Source: Arenicella chitinivorans
GTDB lineage: Bacteria > Pseudomonadota > Gammaproteobacteria > Arenicellales > Arenicellaceae
DNA length: 64,000 bases
NCBI RefSeq assembly: GCF_014651515.1
Contig: NZ_BMXA01000004.1
Span: forward strand, 1-64,000
Reading direction: 5' to 3'
The position numbers and the translations under genes are program-made. Below the pieces are notes generated by a model, which saw only the letters and a list, made by a program, of their open reading frames with translations, searched no databases and was not told the origin of the DNA. This document shows positions 28,155 through 36,758 of this stretch, piece after piece (positions within the stretch are counted from its first letter, which is position 1; each line of letters starts with the position of its first letter).

Positions 28155-29191
28155 CAGTCCGGGGCATCCAGCTGCGCCTGCAGTTTCCGTAATTTCTGCT
28201 CCAATTTCGCGACCTTTTTGGCGAGAGTGATAGTACGCACATACTCCTTGAGCGGCTGTGCCGGTGTGCCAGCATATTTGCCGCCAGTTGGTATGTCTTC
28301 AGTGACACCGGCACGGTGTAATAGAATAGTGTGGTCAGGTACGGTTTTATGGTCGAGAATACCGACCTGGCCCGACGTAATGACATGGCGACCAATACGA
28401 CTGGAACCGGCCACACCCGTCTGCGCAGTTAACAACGTGTTCTCCCCAACCTGCACGTTATGCGCCACATGCACCAAATTGTCGATTTTAACCCCAGCGC
28501 CAATTTCAGTGACGCCATACGTGCCGCGATCGATACAAGTATTGGAACCAACGTGCACATCGTCATGTAACCTAACGTATCCGGTATGAGGTACTGGCTG
28601 ATAACTGCCTTCTTTATTCGGCACAAAACCATAGCCTTCACCGCCGATTATCGCGCCGGCTTGAATATTCACGCGCTCACCGATCTGTGACTTGTAGCCG
28701 ATGTTGACGCCGGTGTGTACGACGCTATCTCGTCCAATGCGCACATCATGCTCAATAACCGCATTCGCGCGAATGATCACGTTTTCATCTAATTCACAGT
28801 CTGCACCAATCACCGCGTTAGGACCGATTCGACAGCCTGACGCGACCTTGGCGCTGGCATGGATAACGGCGCTCGGGTGAATGGCCTCCCATTCGGTGTC
28901 AGCGCTTAAATACGGGTCGAACCTGCGTTTCATCAACGCCTGCGCCAGACGCACATCGTCGACACTCACTACCAGGGCACGCGTCACAGGCGCTACCTGC
29001 AGCGCAACGCGTTCTGAAGTCACCACGACCGCCACTTGATCGGGCAGGTCTTCGGCCTTCTGTAAAAAGATCAAGCTGGTGGGCCCAGCAGTATCCGGGC
29101 TGTCAGTACGCTCAAAATAGCCGTGCTCACCGGCGCTGGCTAACACAATGTGCTGAAACTCAGACACTAATTCTTGGGTGGAAAATCTCAT
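28154..29191 (-). CDS. lpxD: UDP-3-O-acylglucosamine N-acyltransferase (LpxD family)
   Basis: A left-handed beta-helix acyltransferase of about 345 residues. Hexapeptide repeats run from about residue 100 to 310 (IHPSAVIHASAKVASGCRIG and following). The catalytic His lies in DNLVHVAHNVQVGENT, with NTCIDRGTYGVTEIG and IGGEGYGFVP as family marks, and a C-terminal coiled coil. It adds the second hydroxyacyl chain to UDP-glucosamine in lipid A synthesis. It is not in the usual bamA-lpxD-fabZ-lpxA cluster, so it may be a second copy. Start 29191 or 29200 cannot be told apart. Confidence 0.87.
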   Translation of the reverse strand: MRFSTQELVSEFQHIVLASAGEHGYFERTDSPDTAGPTSLIFLQKAEDLPDQVAVVVTSERVALQVAPVTRALVVSVDDVRLAQALMKRRFDPYLSADTEWEAIHPSAVIHASAKVASGCRIGPNAVIGADCELDENVIIRANAVIEHDVRIGRDSVVHTGVNIGYKSQIGERVNIQAGAIIGGEGYGFVPNKEGSYQPVPHTGYVRLHDDVHVGSNTCIDRGTYGVTEIGAGVKIDNLVHVAHNVQVGENTLLTAQTGVAGSSRIGRHVITSGQVGILDHKTVPDHTILLHRAGVTEDIPTGGKYAGTPAQPLKEYVRTITLAKKVAKLEQKLRKLQAQLDAPD

Positions 29192-29361
29192 GCCGCACAT
29201 GATACGCCACAGCGATTATTAACGTCCATCCCTGCGAATAAACGATTCTTCACCACGAGGTACAACACCGACCTCATTTAATCGGCGGCTCCCTAGAGTT
29301 GGACTGCGAAGTTGGCTATAGTACCTTGTTACGATAACTCTCGTTGACGAGCGGCCTAGCC

Positions 29362-30390
29362 ATGCCCAACTCTGCCAAATCGGCAACCATTCTATTACTC
29401 ATTGCCAGCTTATTGGCTTGCGACCAGGTGACTGAAACCGCCGAGCCGACCAATGAACAAGCCACCTCTCTGCTGGCTGCACCGGACCGTTCACTGACGC
29501 ATTTATTCATAGGTACCGGCAGTGTGCAGGGCGTTTACTTTCCAATCGGAGGCGTAATCTGTCGGCTGCTTAATCGGCATAAAGAACGCCACCGCATACG
29601 TTGCTCGCTGGAGAGTACAGGAGGATCTATCTACAATCTGCATGAGTTGCGCGCGGGAAATTTTGATTTGGTTTTTGCGCAATCCGATTGGCAATTTCAT
29701 GCCTATCACGGCACCAGCACCTTCGAAAAAACCGGCCCCAACCAAGACTTAAGAGCGGTATTTGCACTGGAAGCCGACCCGGTAATTCTGCTGGTTAGAG
29801 AAGACAGTGATATTCAACAAATCAACGATTTACAACAGCGGACTGTCAGCTTCGGTTACACGCGTTCACTACAGCACCGCATCATGAACGACTACCTAAC
29901 CGTCAAAGGCTGGAATCAGGACAGCTTTAGTGCGGTAGTCCCCATGAGCGACACCCGGCAATTAAGTCAGTTATGTGCGGGCAAGATCGATTCCGCGTTG
30001 TTGCTGTCCAGCAGTTTGACAGACCACTTGGCAACGCTCGATGCGCAGTGTAAATTGCGCATGGTCTCGATTACCGACGACGCGGTGTCGGCGGTGATAA
30101 ATAAGCACCCATACTACCGTACCGGATTGATCCCCAAAGGCCGATACTTAGACGCACCGCAAGACACGCGCTCATTTGGGCTCGGTGCAACCTTTGTGGC
30201 ACTCGAATCCACCTCACCCAAAGCGATCTATCATGTGGTGAAAGAAGTGGTGGAGAACTTTCGTGACTTTAAATCCCTGCATCCATCGCTATCGGAATTG
30301 GATAAAGAAGAACTATCCAACGCCGGGATTTCCATCCCTCTGCACCCTGGTGCAGTTCGTTATTACAAAGAAGCCAGACTGCTAAACTAA
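29362..30390 (+). CDS. TAXI-type solute-binding lipoprotein
   Basis: A 342-residue protein whose TAXI (TRAP-associated extracytoplasmic immunogenic) domain has the family N-terminal motif LFIGTGSVQGVYFPIGG and the STGGSIYNLHELRAGNFDLVFAQSDW region. The signal peptide ends in a lipobox LLAC (Cys20 or near), starting at the ATG at 29362; an in-frame TTG at 29344 is less likely. TAXI proteins feed dicarboxylate-type substrates to a fused TRAP permease, but no TRAP permease is present here. The carbonic anhydrase gene begins one base after it. Confidence 0.87.
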   Translation: MPNSAKSATILLLIASLLACDQVTETAEPTNEQATSLLAAPDRSLTHLFIGTGSVQGVYFPIGGVICRLLNRHKERHRIRCSLESTGGSIYNLHELRAGNFDLVFAQSDWQFHAYHGTSTFEKTGPNQDLRAVFALEADPVILLVREDSDIQQINDLQQRTVSFGYTRSLQHRIMNDYLTVKGWNQDSFSAVVPMSDTRQLSQLCAGKIDSALLLSSSLTDHLATLDAQCKLRMVSITDDAVSAVINKHPYYRTGLIPKGRYLDAPQDTRSFGLGATFVALESTSPKAIYHVVKEVVENFRDFKSLHPSLSELDKEELSNAGISIPLHPGAVRYYKEARLLN

Positions 30391-30391
30391 G

Positions 30392-31021
30392 ATGATTGAT
30401 TCAGAACTCGCACTACAAAAACTTATCGAAGGGAATAAACAATTCGTGGCCGCCACCGCGGGTACCGACGTGGCCGAAATCACCACCACGCTCAAACGCA
30501 CCTCCATCCAGGAAGGGCAAAAGCCCTTTGCGATCATTCTGGGATGCTCGGACTCGCGGGTTCCAGCGGAGTTGGTGTTTAACTGTGGTTTGGGCGACTT
30601 ATTCGTGATTCGCGTGGCAGGTAATATCGTTGCACCGTCGCAAATCGGCAGTATCGAGTTCGCCTGCCAGCAATTTAATGTGCAGCTGGTGGTGGTACTT
30701 GGGCACTCTCATTGTGGCGCAATTAATGCGACGGTACAGGCACTGACTGAAGACCACGATGCGATTTCACCCAATATCGCTTCTATTGTAGATCGTGTCA
30801 CACCAGCGGTTCTACCGGTCGTCAACGCGCATAAAGACTGTGGCCACGCGGAGCTGATTCATCGAGCCATGCGCGCCAATGTCGAACAGTCGGTCAACGG
30901 CTTAAAACTTCGCTCCAGACAATTACGCCAACTTGTTCGCAACAACAAGTTGAAAATCGTTGGTGCGGAATACTCAATCGAAACCGGTGAAGTCGAATTT
31001 TATCTAGATGATGAAGTTTAA
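30392..31021 (+). CDS. beta-class carbonic anhydrase
   Basis: A 209-residue enzyme interconverting CO2 and bicarbonate. Zinc ligands are Cys52 in GCSDSR, His105 and Cys108 in GHSHCG, with the Asp54-Arg56 dyad. It is cytoplasmic, as no signal peptide is present. It follows the TAXI lipoprotein without a gap, so the two are one transcript; a bicarbonate/dicarboxylate link is a guess. Confidence 0.94.
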   Translation: MIDSELALQKLIEGNKQFVAATAGTDVAEITTTLKRTSIQEGQKPFAIILGCSDSRVPAELVFNCGLGDLFVIRVAGNIVAPSQIGSIEFACQQFNVQLVVVLGHSHCGAINATVQALTEDHDAISPNIASIVDRVTPAVLPVVNAHKDCGHAELIHRAMRANVEQSVNGLKLRSRQLRQLVRNNKLKIVGAEYSIETGEVEFYLDDEV

Positions 31022-31051
31022 ACTTAAAGCAACACGTTAGAGGTAACACTC

Positions 31052-31729
31052 ATGGTCGGCAGTCCGTTTACTAATCTCTTTGGTCAATCTCCGATTCGGC
31101 CCATTCAAGAGCATATCGGTCACGCGCACCAATGTGCCGTGTTGCTGCAGCCATTCGTTGAAGCCGCGATAAAAAATGACTGGGACTCGGCCAATGCTTT
31201 GTATAAACAAATATCCGATCTTGAACACAAAGCGGACGAGGCTAAAACCAAACTGCGCGCCAACTTGCCCAGCAGCCTGATGATGCCCGTTGATCGTGGC
31301 GATCTATTATTGATGGTCAGCAAACAAGACAAAATAGCCAACCACACCAAAGACATCGCCGGCATTATGGTTGGGCGTCAGATGCAGATTCCATTAGAAA
31401 TCAGCGAGTCGATGCGCAAATTTGTCGAAATCGCCATCGAGACTTCGGCACAGGCAGTCAAAGCGGTGAACGAGATGGACGAATTGCTGGAACTCGGTTT
31501 TAAGGGTCGCGTACTCGAGGTGGTTGAAAAACTGATCGAAGAACTGAACCGGCTAGAACATGAGAACGATGAATTGCAGATTCAGGTTCGCAGTGAACTG
31601 TTCCAAATTGAAGATTCGTTATCACCCGTCAATGTCGTCTTTCTTTACAAGGTCATTGAGGGGATCGGAGCCTTGGCTGACGCGGCACAAAGTGCTGGCG
31701 GTAAGCTGCAATTATTGATCGCGCGCTGA
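31052..31729 (+). CDS. DUF47/PhoU-like Pit accessory protein
   Basis: A 225-residue helical protein of the TIGR00153/DUF47 family, related to PhoU. It has the start FTNLFGQSPIRPIQEHIGHA and the acidic metal-binding segments typical of the fold (EKLIEELNRLEHENDELQ). It is encoded 54 bp upstream of the Pit phosphate transporter, the standard pair, and probably regulates or stabilises it. It begins 30 bp after the carbonic anhydrase gene. Confidence 0.93.
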   Translation: MVGSPFTNLFGQSPIRPIQEHIGHAHQCAVLLQPFVEAAIKNDWDSANALYKQISDLEHKADEAKTKLRANLPSSLMMPVDRGDLLLMVSKQDKIANHTKDIAGIMVGRQMQIPLEISESMRKFVEIAIETSAQAVKAVNEMDELLELGFKGRVLEVVEKLIEELNRLEHENDELQIQVRSELFQIEDSLSPVNVVFLYKVIEGIGALADAAQSAGGKLQLLIAR

Positions 31730-31783
31730 GTGCTCTTTCGCGTGCACAACACCTCACAAGCCACTAAATTGGGGAAAGACTGA

Positions 31784-33067
31784 ATGGAAATACTTGCTCA
31801 GCATGGCCACCTGTTACTTATTATCGGCTGCATCTTTGCTTTCTTCATGGCCTGGGGTATTGGCGCCAACGATGTCGCCAACGCTATGGGGACATCGGTT
31901 GGCTCGCGCGCGCTCACAGTCAAACAAGCCATTTTCATTGCCATCATTTTCGAGTTTGCTGGCGCGTATTTTGCCGGTGGCGAAGTAACGTCGACCATCC
32001 GCAAAGGCATTCTTGATCCGGATCTAATAACTAATCAGCCGGAGCTGTTGGTGTTCGGAATGATGGCTGCACTGCTGGCTGCCGGTTGCTGGTTATTGAT
32101 TGCCAGCATCAAAGGTTGGCCAGTCTCGACCACGCATTCTATTATTGGTGCTCTGGTCGGCTTTGCCGCCGTTGGCATCTCCGTCGATGCCGTAAATTGG
32201 GGCAAAATCGGCACCATCGTAGCCAGTTGGGTGATCTCGCCGCTACTAGCCGGTACGATCTCCTATGCACTATTTACCAGCGTTCAACGCTTGGTTCTGG
32301 ACACAGAGAATCCGTTTCAAAACGCCCGTCGGTACGTCCCGATTTATATCTTTTTTGTCGGCTTTATGATCGCGATGGTGACCCTGTTAAAGGGTTTGAA
32401 AAATACCAGCTTGAATCTCGACTTTGGCTTCGAAAGCAAATTTCTAAACAGTATGCCACTGGCGACCGCGGTCGGTATTCTGGTCGCGATATTCGGCGCG
32501 TTACTGTTACGCCGTGTCAGCGAAAAACAACCTGAAGGCAACCAGAACCGTTATGCGAACGTCGAAAACCTATTTGCGATTTTGATGATTTTCACTGCTG
32601 CTGCAATGGCCTTCGCCCACGGTTCGAACGACGTCGCTAACGCGGTTGGACCTTTAGCAGCCATAGCCAGCGTAATCGAATCAGGCGGAGAGATTGTCAA
32701 AAAATCCGCTCTGCCAAGCTGGATTCTAATCCTCGGTGGAGTCGGTATTGTGGTCGGCCTGGCAACGTATGGATTTCGCGTGATGGCCACCATTGGTCGC
32801 AAAATTACCGAATTGACGCCAAGTCGCGGTTTCGCTGCTGAGTTAGGTGCAGCAACTACGGTGGTCTTTGCTTCTACTTGGGGCCTGCCTATTTCCACCA
32901 CACACACATTAGTCGGTGCCGTACTTGGGGTAGGGCTCGCACGGGGCATCGGTGCGCTTAACCTTAAGGTGGTTGGCAGTATTTTCATGTCATGGGTCGT
33001 GACATTGCCGGCAGGCGCCGGTTTTGCCATCATCTTTTTCTTTATTTTGAAAGCCATTTTCGGGTAG
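31784..33067 (+). CDS. pit: inorganic phosphate transporter, Pit family
   Basis: A 427-residue polytopic inner-membrane protein that carries metal phosphate with protons. Two repeat signatures are visible: GANDVANAMGTSVGSRALT near residue 27 and HGSNDVANAVGP near 283. The second half begins after a central loop (EKQPEGNQNRYANVENL). About 10 TM segments are predicted. Length is normal for bacterial Pit proteins. DUF47 partner directly upstream. Confidence 0.95.
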   Translation: MEILAQHGHLLLIIGCIFAFFMAWGIGANDVANAMGTSVGSRALTVKQAIFIAIIFEFAGAYFAGGEVTSTIRKGILDPDLITNQPELLVFGMMAALLAAGCWLLIASIKGWPVSTTHSIIGALVGFAAVGISVDAVNWGKIGTIVASWVISPLLAGTISYALFTSVQRLVLDTENPFQNARRYVPIYIFFVGFMIAMVTLLKGLKNTSLNLDFGFESKFLNSMPLATAVGILVAIFGALLLRRVSEKQPEGNQNRYANVENLFAILMIFTAAAMAFAHGSNDVANAVGPLAAIASVIESGGEIVKKSALPSWILILGGVGIVVGLATYGFRVMATIGRKITELTPSRGFAAELGAATTVVFASTWGLPISTTHTLVGAVLGVGLARGIGALNLKVVGSIFMSWVVTLPAGAGFAIIFFFILKAIFG

Positions 33068-33128
33068 AGTCGCCCCTATCCAACATACGGCAAATACACA
33101 GCCGACCGAATTTAGAACCCAACCAACC

Positions 33129-33851
33129 ATGAAGTTACTGCAACCATACAACACACCAGTCGACGACCATCGTGTTCAAATCAGCGCGACACAAGGCAGT
33201 CAGTTTGCGAAACAAGTCGCCGGTGATTACAACCCCATACACGACCCTGAATCCAGTCGGTTCTGTGTGCCGGGAGACTTATTATTCGCACTGGCTTTAT
33301 CTCGATACGGCGCTCGACAGTCGATGCAATTTCAGTTTCTGGAATTGATCGCTGGCGACTCGGTGCTGACGTTTCCTGTGTTGGGTGATGATGGTGGGGC
33401 AGTCGACATTGTCAACGATCGAAATAAGCCGGTGATGGCCATGCAAGCTGGCGGCGATGTAATTCGCGATACCGATAAAATTGAAGCCATTGTGCAAGAG
33501 TATGTCGCGTTTTCGGGGCATAATTTTCCGCACATTTTACTGCCACTAATCCAACAGCATAACGTGATGGTAAACCCCAAACGTCCACTGGTGATTTATG
33601 AGCGTATGGCGTTCGAGCTCGCGCACACGAATTTCCAAACGCTTACACTTGAACTCACCAACTCACAACTCGATATTGAGGGTAAGCGTGGTCGCGCTAC
33701 GCTAGAATTTGAATTCAAAGATAAAGACAAAGTGATTGGCGCCGGGTCCAAGGCATTGCTCTTAAGCGGCTTACGCCCTTACGATGCAGACGTGATGAAC
33801 AAGGTTCGTGACGATTATCTGGCGCGTGTCGCTGCCGACCGGGCCGACTGA
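33129..33851 (+). CDS. DUF3581 family protein
   Basis: A 240-residue cytoplasmic protein of the DUF3581 family found in gammaproteobacteria, with a fold like hotdog-type thioesterase/dehydratase proteins: FAKQVAGDYNPIHDPESSRFCVPGDLLFALAL resembles the MaoC hydratase N-DxNPIH region. The conserved sequence suggests acyl binding, but no activity has been assigned. It is 61 bp after pit and converges with the Fur-box gene. Confidence 0.82.
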   Translation: MKLLQPYNTPVDDHRVQISATQGSQFAKQVAGDYNPIHDPESSRFCVPGDLLFALALSRYGARQSMQFQFLELIAGDSVLTFPVLGDDGGAVDIVNDRNKPVMAMQAGGDVIRDTDKIEAIVQEYVAFSGHNFPHILLPLIQQHNVMVNPKRPLVIYERMAFELAHTNFQTLTLELTNSQLDIEGKRGRATLEFEFKDKDKVIGAGSKALLLSGLRPYDADVMNKVRDDYLARVAADRAD

Positions 33852-34148
33852 TCACATTGACAGACTCGCGTTGTGAAACCGCAAGGCGTCGCGCGCGAAC
33901 TGGGCCAAACTGGACGGCTGTTCTGTCTGCACCTCATCTTCCAAGGCGAGCAAAAATAACGAACGAAGTAAATCGCGACAAGCTTGCGGGGACTCGAAGC
34001 ACAATGATCTGGCACAGACCGATTCATGCCGGATCAGGATTTTCACCAGTTCACGCTGGCACGGCACAACCCAACAACCCGAGCCGGTGTTGAACACCAA
34101 TTCTCTTGCTTGCCTGCCAGACTCAGCATGCCTATGGTTGGAAGCCAT
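33852..34148 (-). CDS. small Cys-rich protein behind a Fur box
   Basis: A 98-residue protein from the ATG at 34148, preceded by GAGGAAGG; the longer frame to 34229 runs through the operator and is rejected. Five cysteines (25, 30, 45, 50, 57), with a CxxxxC pair at 25/30, and a helical C-terminal half are visible. No signal peptide or known family. The palindrome at 34175-34193 indicates control by Fur and iron. It could be a metal-responsive small protein; function unknown. Confidence 0.7.
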   Translation of the reverse strand: MASNHRHAESGRQARELVFNTGSGCWVVPCQRELVKILIRHESVCARSLCFESPQACRDLLRSLFLLALEDEVQTEQPSSLAQFARDALRFHNASLSM

Positions 34149-34174
34149 GATAAGACCTTCCTCGACGCTCAAAT

Positions 34175-34193
34175 GATAATGATTCTCATTCTC
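34175..34193 (-). promoter_or_regulatory. Fur box
   Basis: GATAATGATTCTCATTCTC matches the 19-bp Fur consensus at 16 of 19 positions and lies 27 bases before the start of the small Cys-rich gene. It implies iron-dependent repression. Confidence 0.85.
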
Positions 34194-34228
34194 ATAAAAT
34201 ACCGGCAACTTGTCAACGCTCGAAAACA

Positions 34229-34687
34229 CTATTCATCGTGATCCGTGCCGGTATTTTGCTCGACCTCTTTTTTTACCCGACCAACGACCTTAAAACAGAT
34301 AAAAGTCATTACACTCAGGGCCAACGCAATCTCTAACCGACCTAGGCCCACAGCAATCCCCACGGCACCGGTAGACCAGATCGCAGCGGCGGTTGAGGTT
34401 CCGAATACCGAGTCCTTCTGTTTTAAAATGGCGCCGCCACCGATAAATCCGATGCCGGTCACCACACCGCCAATAATGCGCCCCTGCGCCCCGGGATCAT
34501 CAAACATCGTCACTCCAAGAATGGTAAAGCTGCAAGCCGCCATGGACACCAATGGAAATGTCCTCAATCCAGCTGAATGGGATTCCGACTCACGCTCCCA
34601 AGCGGTCATTAGCGGTAGCACGAAAGCAATCACTAATTGCAACAAATTAGAGAAAAACAGGGTATGATCAATTTCAAACAATGACAT
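34229..34687 (-). CDS. MgtC/SapB family membrane protein
   Basis: A 152-residue inner-membrane protein with the MgtC family core: AWERESESHSAGLRTFPLVS (conserved ER and GLRT) and TGIGFIGGGAILK. About five TM segments. Family members bind or modulate ATP synthase and matter under low Mg or in acid. The C-terminal soluble domain of virulence MgtC is absent. It ends 80 bp before the Fur-box gene. Confidence 0.9.
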   Translation of the reverse strand: MSLFEIDHTLFFSNLLQLVIAFVLPLMTAWERESESHSAGLRTFPLVSMAACSFTILGVTMFDDPGAQGRIIGGVVTGIGFIGGGAILKQKDSVFGTSTAAAIWSTGAVGIAVGLGRLEIALALSVMTFICFKVVGRVKKEVEQNTGTDHDE

Positions 34688-34801
34688 TATCTAGCATCCA
34701 GGGTACGGGTAACTTTGGGTTATTGTGTCAGAATCTGTGTTAGTGTGCAGCGCGGCTAGATGCGCAACATGGAATACTAACTTCGTTTTCAGAGATCAAT
34801 C

Positions 34802-36649
34802 ATGTCGTCTTTGCTACTGCTTGGCCTTATCGGCTTCGTCGGCTTTCTTTGTCAATGGCTTTCTCACAAAGTCAAACTGCCAGCGATCCTGTTCCTGTTA
34901 ATCACCGGGATCCTAATGGGTCCGGTGTTTTCTATTTTAGACCCCAACACCTTATTTGGTGAACTGCTGTTCCCATTTATCTCGCTGTCAGTCGCGGTCA
35001 TTCTGTTTGAAGGTGCGCTGACGCTCAAACGCAGTGAGTTAAAGGAAATAGGACGTCCAGTCAGACGCATGGTGACGGTCGGCGTGTTAGTTAATTCTGT
35101 GATCATGGCGACTGCCACACACTATCTATTGGGCTTGAGCTGGTCACTTTCAGCGTTGTTTGGCGCCATCATGGTGGTCACGGGGCCTACGGTGATAATG
35201 CCAATGTTGCGAACTGTTCGTCCGCAACCCAAAATCGCCGATGTGCTGCGCTGGGAAGGCATTGTGATCGACCCTATCGGAGCATTGATTGCGGTGCTGG
35301 TTTTCGAGTGGATTATCGTGCAGCAATCAGCGGCTGAGTTTCGAGAAATATTTTATGTTTTCGGCGGCACTGTGCTGGTTGGTTTGGCCACCGGTTTATT
35401 GGCTGGCTACATTTTTGGTTTGTTACTGCGCAACCACATTGTGCCAGAAAAACTGCACAACTTTGCTGCTCTGGCATTGGTGTGCCTGGTTTTCGCTGCC
35501 TCGGACACGCTGATGCATGAATCCGGCTTACTTGCCGTCACGGTGATGGGCATGTTATTGGCGAATATGCGCGGTGTTCATATTCACTCCATTCTTGATT
35601 TTAAAGAAGACCTCACAGTGGTGTTCGTGTCGGCCTTATTTATTGTTTTAGCCGCGAGACTCGACGTAGATGCATTCCTGTCACTCGGTTGGGGCGCACT
35701 GCTCTTATTGCTGGTTATGCAATTCATTGCTCGACCAGCGAAGGTCGCTTTGTCGTTTTTACGCTCAGATTTCAACTGGCGCGAAAAAGCCATGGTCTCG
35801 TGGATTGGTCCACGCGGGATCGTGGCAGCAGCGGTGTCCGCCGTATTTGCATTGCGACTGGAAGAGCTCGGACTGGAAGGCGCAGAGAAAATGGTGCCGC
35901 TCGCTTTCTCGATCATTATTGGCACCGTGGTATTTCAAAGTCTCACTGCACGCCCGATGGCACGCCTGCTTAAGGTTGCGCTGCCCAAAACCCATGGTGT
36001 ATTAATCGTTGGCGCCAATCCGTTTTCTATCGCCTTGGCCAAGGCGTTTGCGAAAGCTGACGTGGAGACCATTATTTGTGACTCAAACTGGGATTCACTG
36101 CGGGCCGCACGCATCGATGGCATTAAAACGTACTATGGCAATCCCATTTCAGATCACGGTTTGATGCACCTGAACACATCGACTTACGGGTATATGTTAG
36201 GCCTGTCAAACCACTTCGAATACAACGTCACGCAAGCGAGCGGCTTCCGTGAAGAATTTGGCGGACGCAATGTGTTCCTACTGCCGCCAAATCAGTCTAC
36301 AGAACGTTTCAAGCGACACATCGCGAGTGCGCAAAACAGCGGTCGCATTCTGTTCGATGAAGCCATGGCCTACAACAAACTTAAAGCACGGATTAACGCC
36401 GGTGAAGAAATCCGCGTGACCGATCTGAGCGACGAATATCGTTATGCTGACTGGCTCAAGGATAATGGCAACGCCGTGTTACTTTTCGCCATAAAACCCA
36501 ATGGCGATATCACTTTCAGCACAACCGAAGGCAAGCCCTTCGTTGAGAGCGGCTACAAGTTATTTTACTTAAGCGCCAAACCCAAAAAGAACGGTAAGTC
36601 GTCCGAGCCCAAGGCAAACGACAACGCCGCGAATAACGCCGACATCTAA
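34802..36649 (+). CDS. cation:proton antiporter (CPA1 type) with C-terminal TrkA-N-like domain
   Basis: A 615-residue protein. Residues 1-390 form a 12- to 13-TM Na+/H+ antiporter core, with EGALTLKRSEL and WEGIVIDPIGALIAV carrying the key acidic residues. Residues 397-600 hold a TrkA-N-like nucleotide-binding domain (GVLIVGANPFSIALAKAFAKA) and a further regulatory part. It exports Na+ or K+ in exchange for H+, with gating by NAD(H) or another nucleotide. Monocistronic; a 7-bp inverted repeat at 36687-36709 may end it. Confidence 0.9.
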   Translation: MSSLLLLGLIGFVGFLCQWLSHKVKLPAILFLLITGILMGPVFSILDPNTLFGELLFPFISLSVAVILFEGALTLKRSELKEIGRPVRRMVTVGVLVNSVIMATATHYLLGLSWSLSALFGAIMVVTGPTVIMPMLRTVRPQPKIADVLRWEGIVIDPIGALIAVLVFEWIIVQQSAAEFREIFYVFGGTVLVGLATGLLAGYIFGLLLRNHIVPEKLHNFAALALVCLVFAASDTLMHESGLLAVTVMGMLLANMRGVHIHSILDFKEDLTVVFVSALFIVLAARLDVDAFLSLGWGALLLLLVMQFIARPAKVALSFLRSDFNWREKAMVSWIGPRGIVAAAVSAVFALRLEELGLEGAEKMVPLAFSIIIGTVVFQSLTARPMARLLKVALPKTHGVLIVGANPFSIALAKAFAKADVETIICDSNWDSLRAARIDGIKTYYGNPISDHGLMHLNTSTYGYMLGLSNHFEYNVTQASGFREEFGGRNVFLLPPNQSTERFKRHIASAQNSGRILFDEAMAYNKLKARINAGEEIRVTDLSDEYRYADWLKDNGNAVLLFAIKPNGDITFSTTEGKPFVESGYKLFYLSAKPKKNGKSSEPKANDNAANNADI

Positions 36650-36686
36650 CTCTACATTTAATATCGACTCTGAGTCCGCCGGTAAA

Positions 36687-36709
36687 AGTCGTGTTTTTAA
36701 GACGACTTG
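36687..36709 (+). terminator. possible terminator hairpin
   Basis: AAGTCGT pairs with ACGACTT around a nine-base loop, just downstream of the antiporter gene. The T-rich part lies in the loop rather than after the stem, so this is a weak case. Confidence 0.4.
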
Positions 36710-36758
36710 CTAAATTTCGGTGTTAGAATCGACGAGAATCCTACAATTGACGATCACC

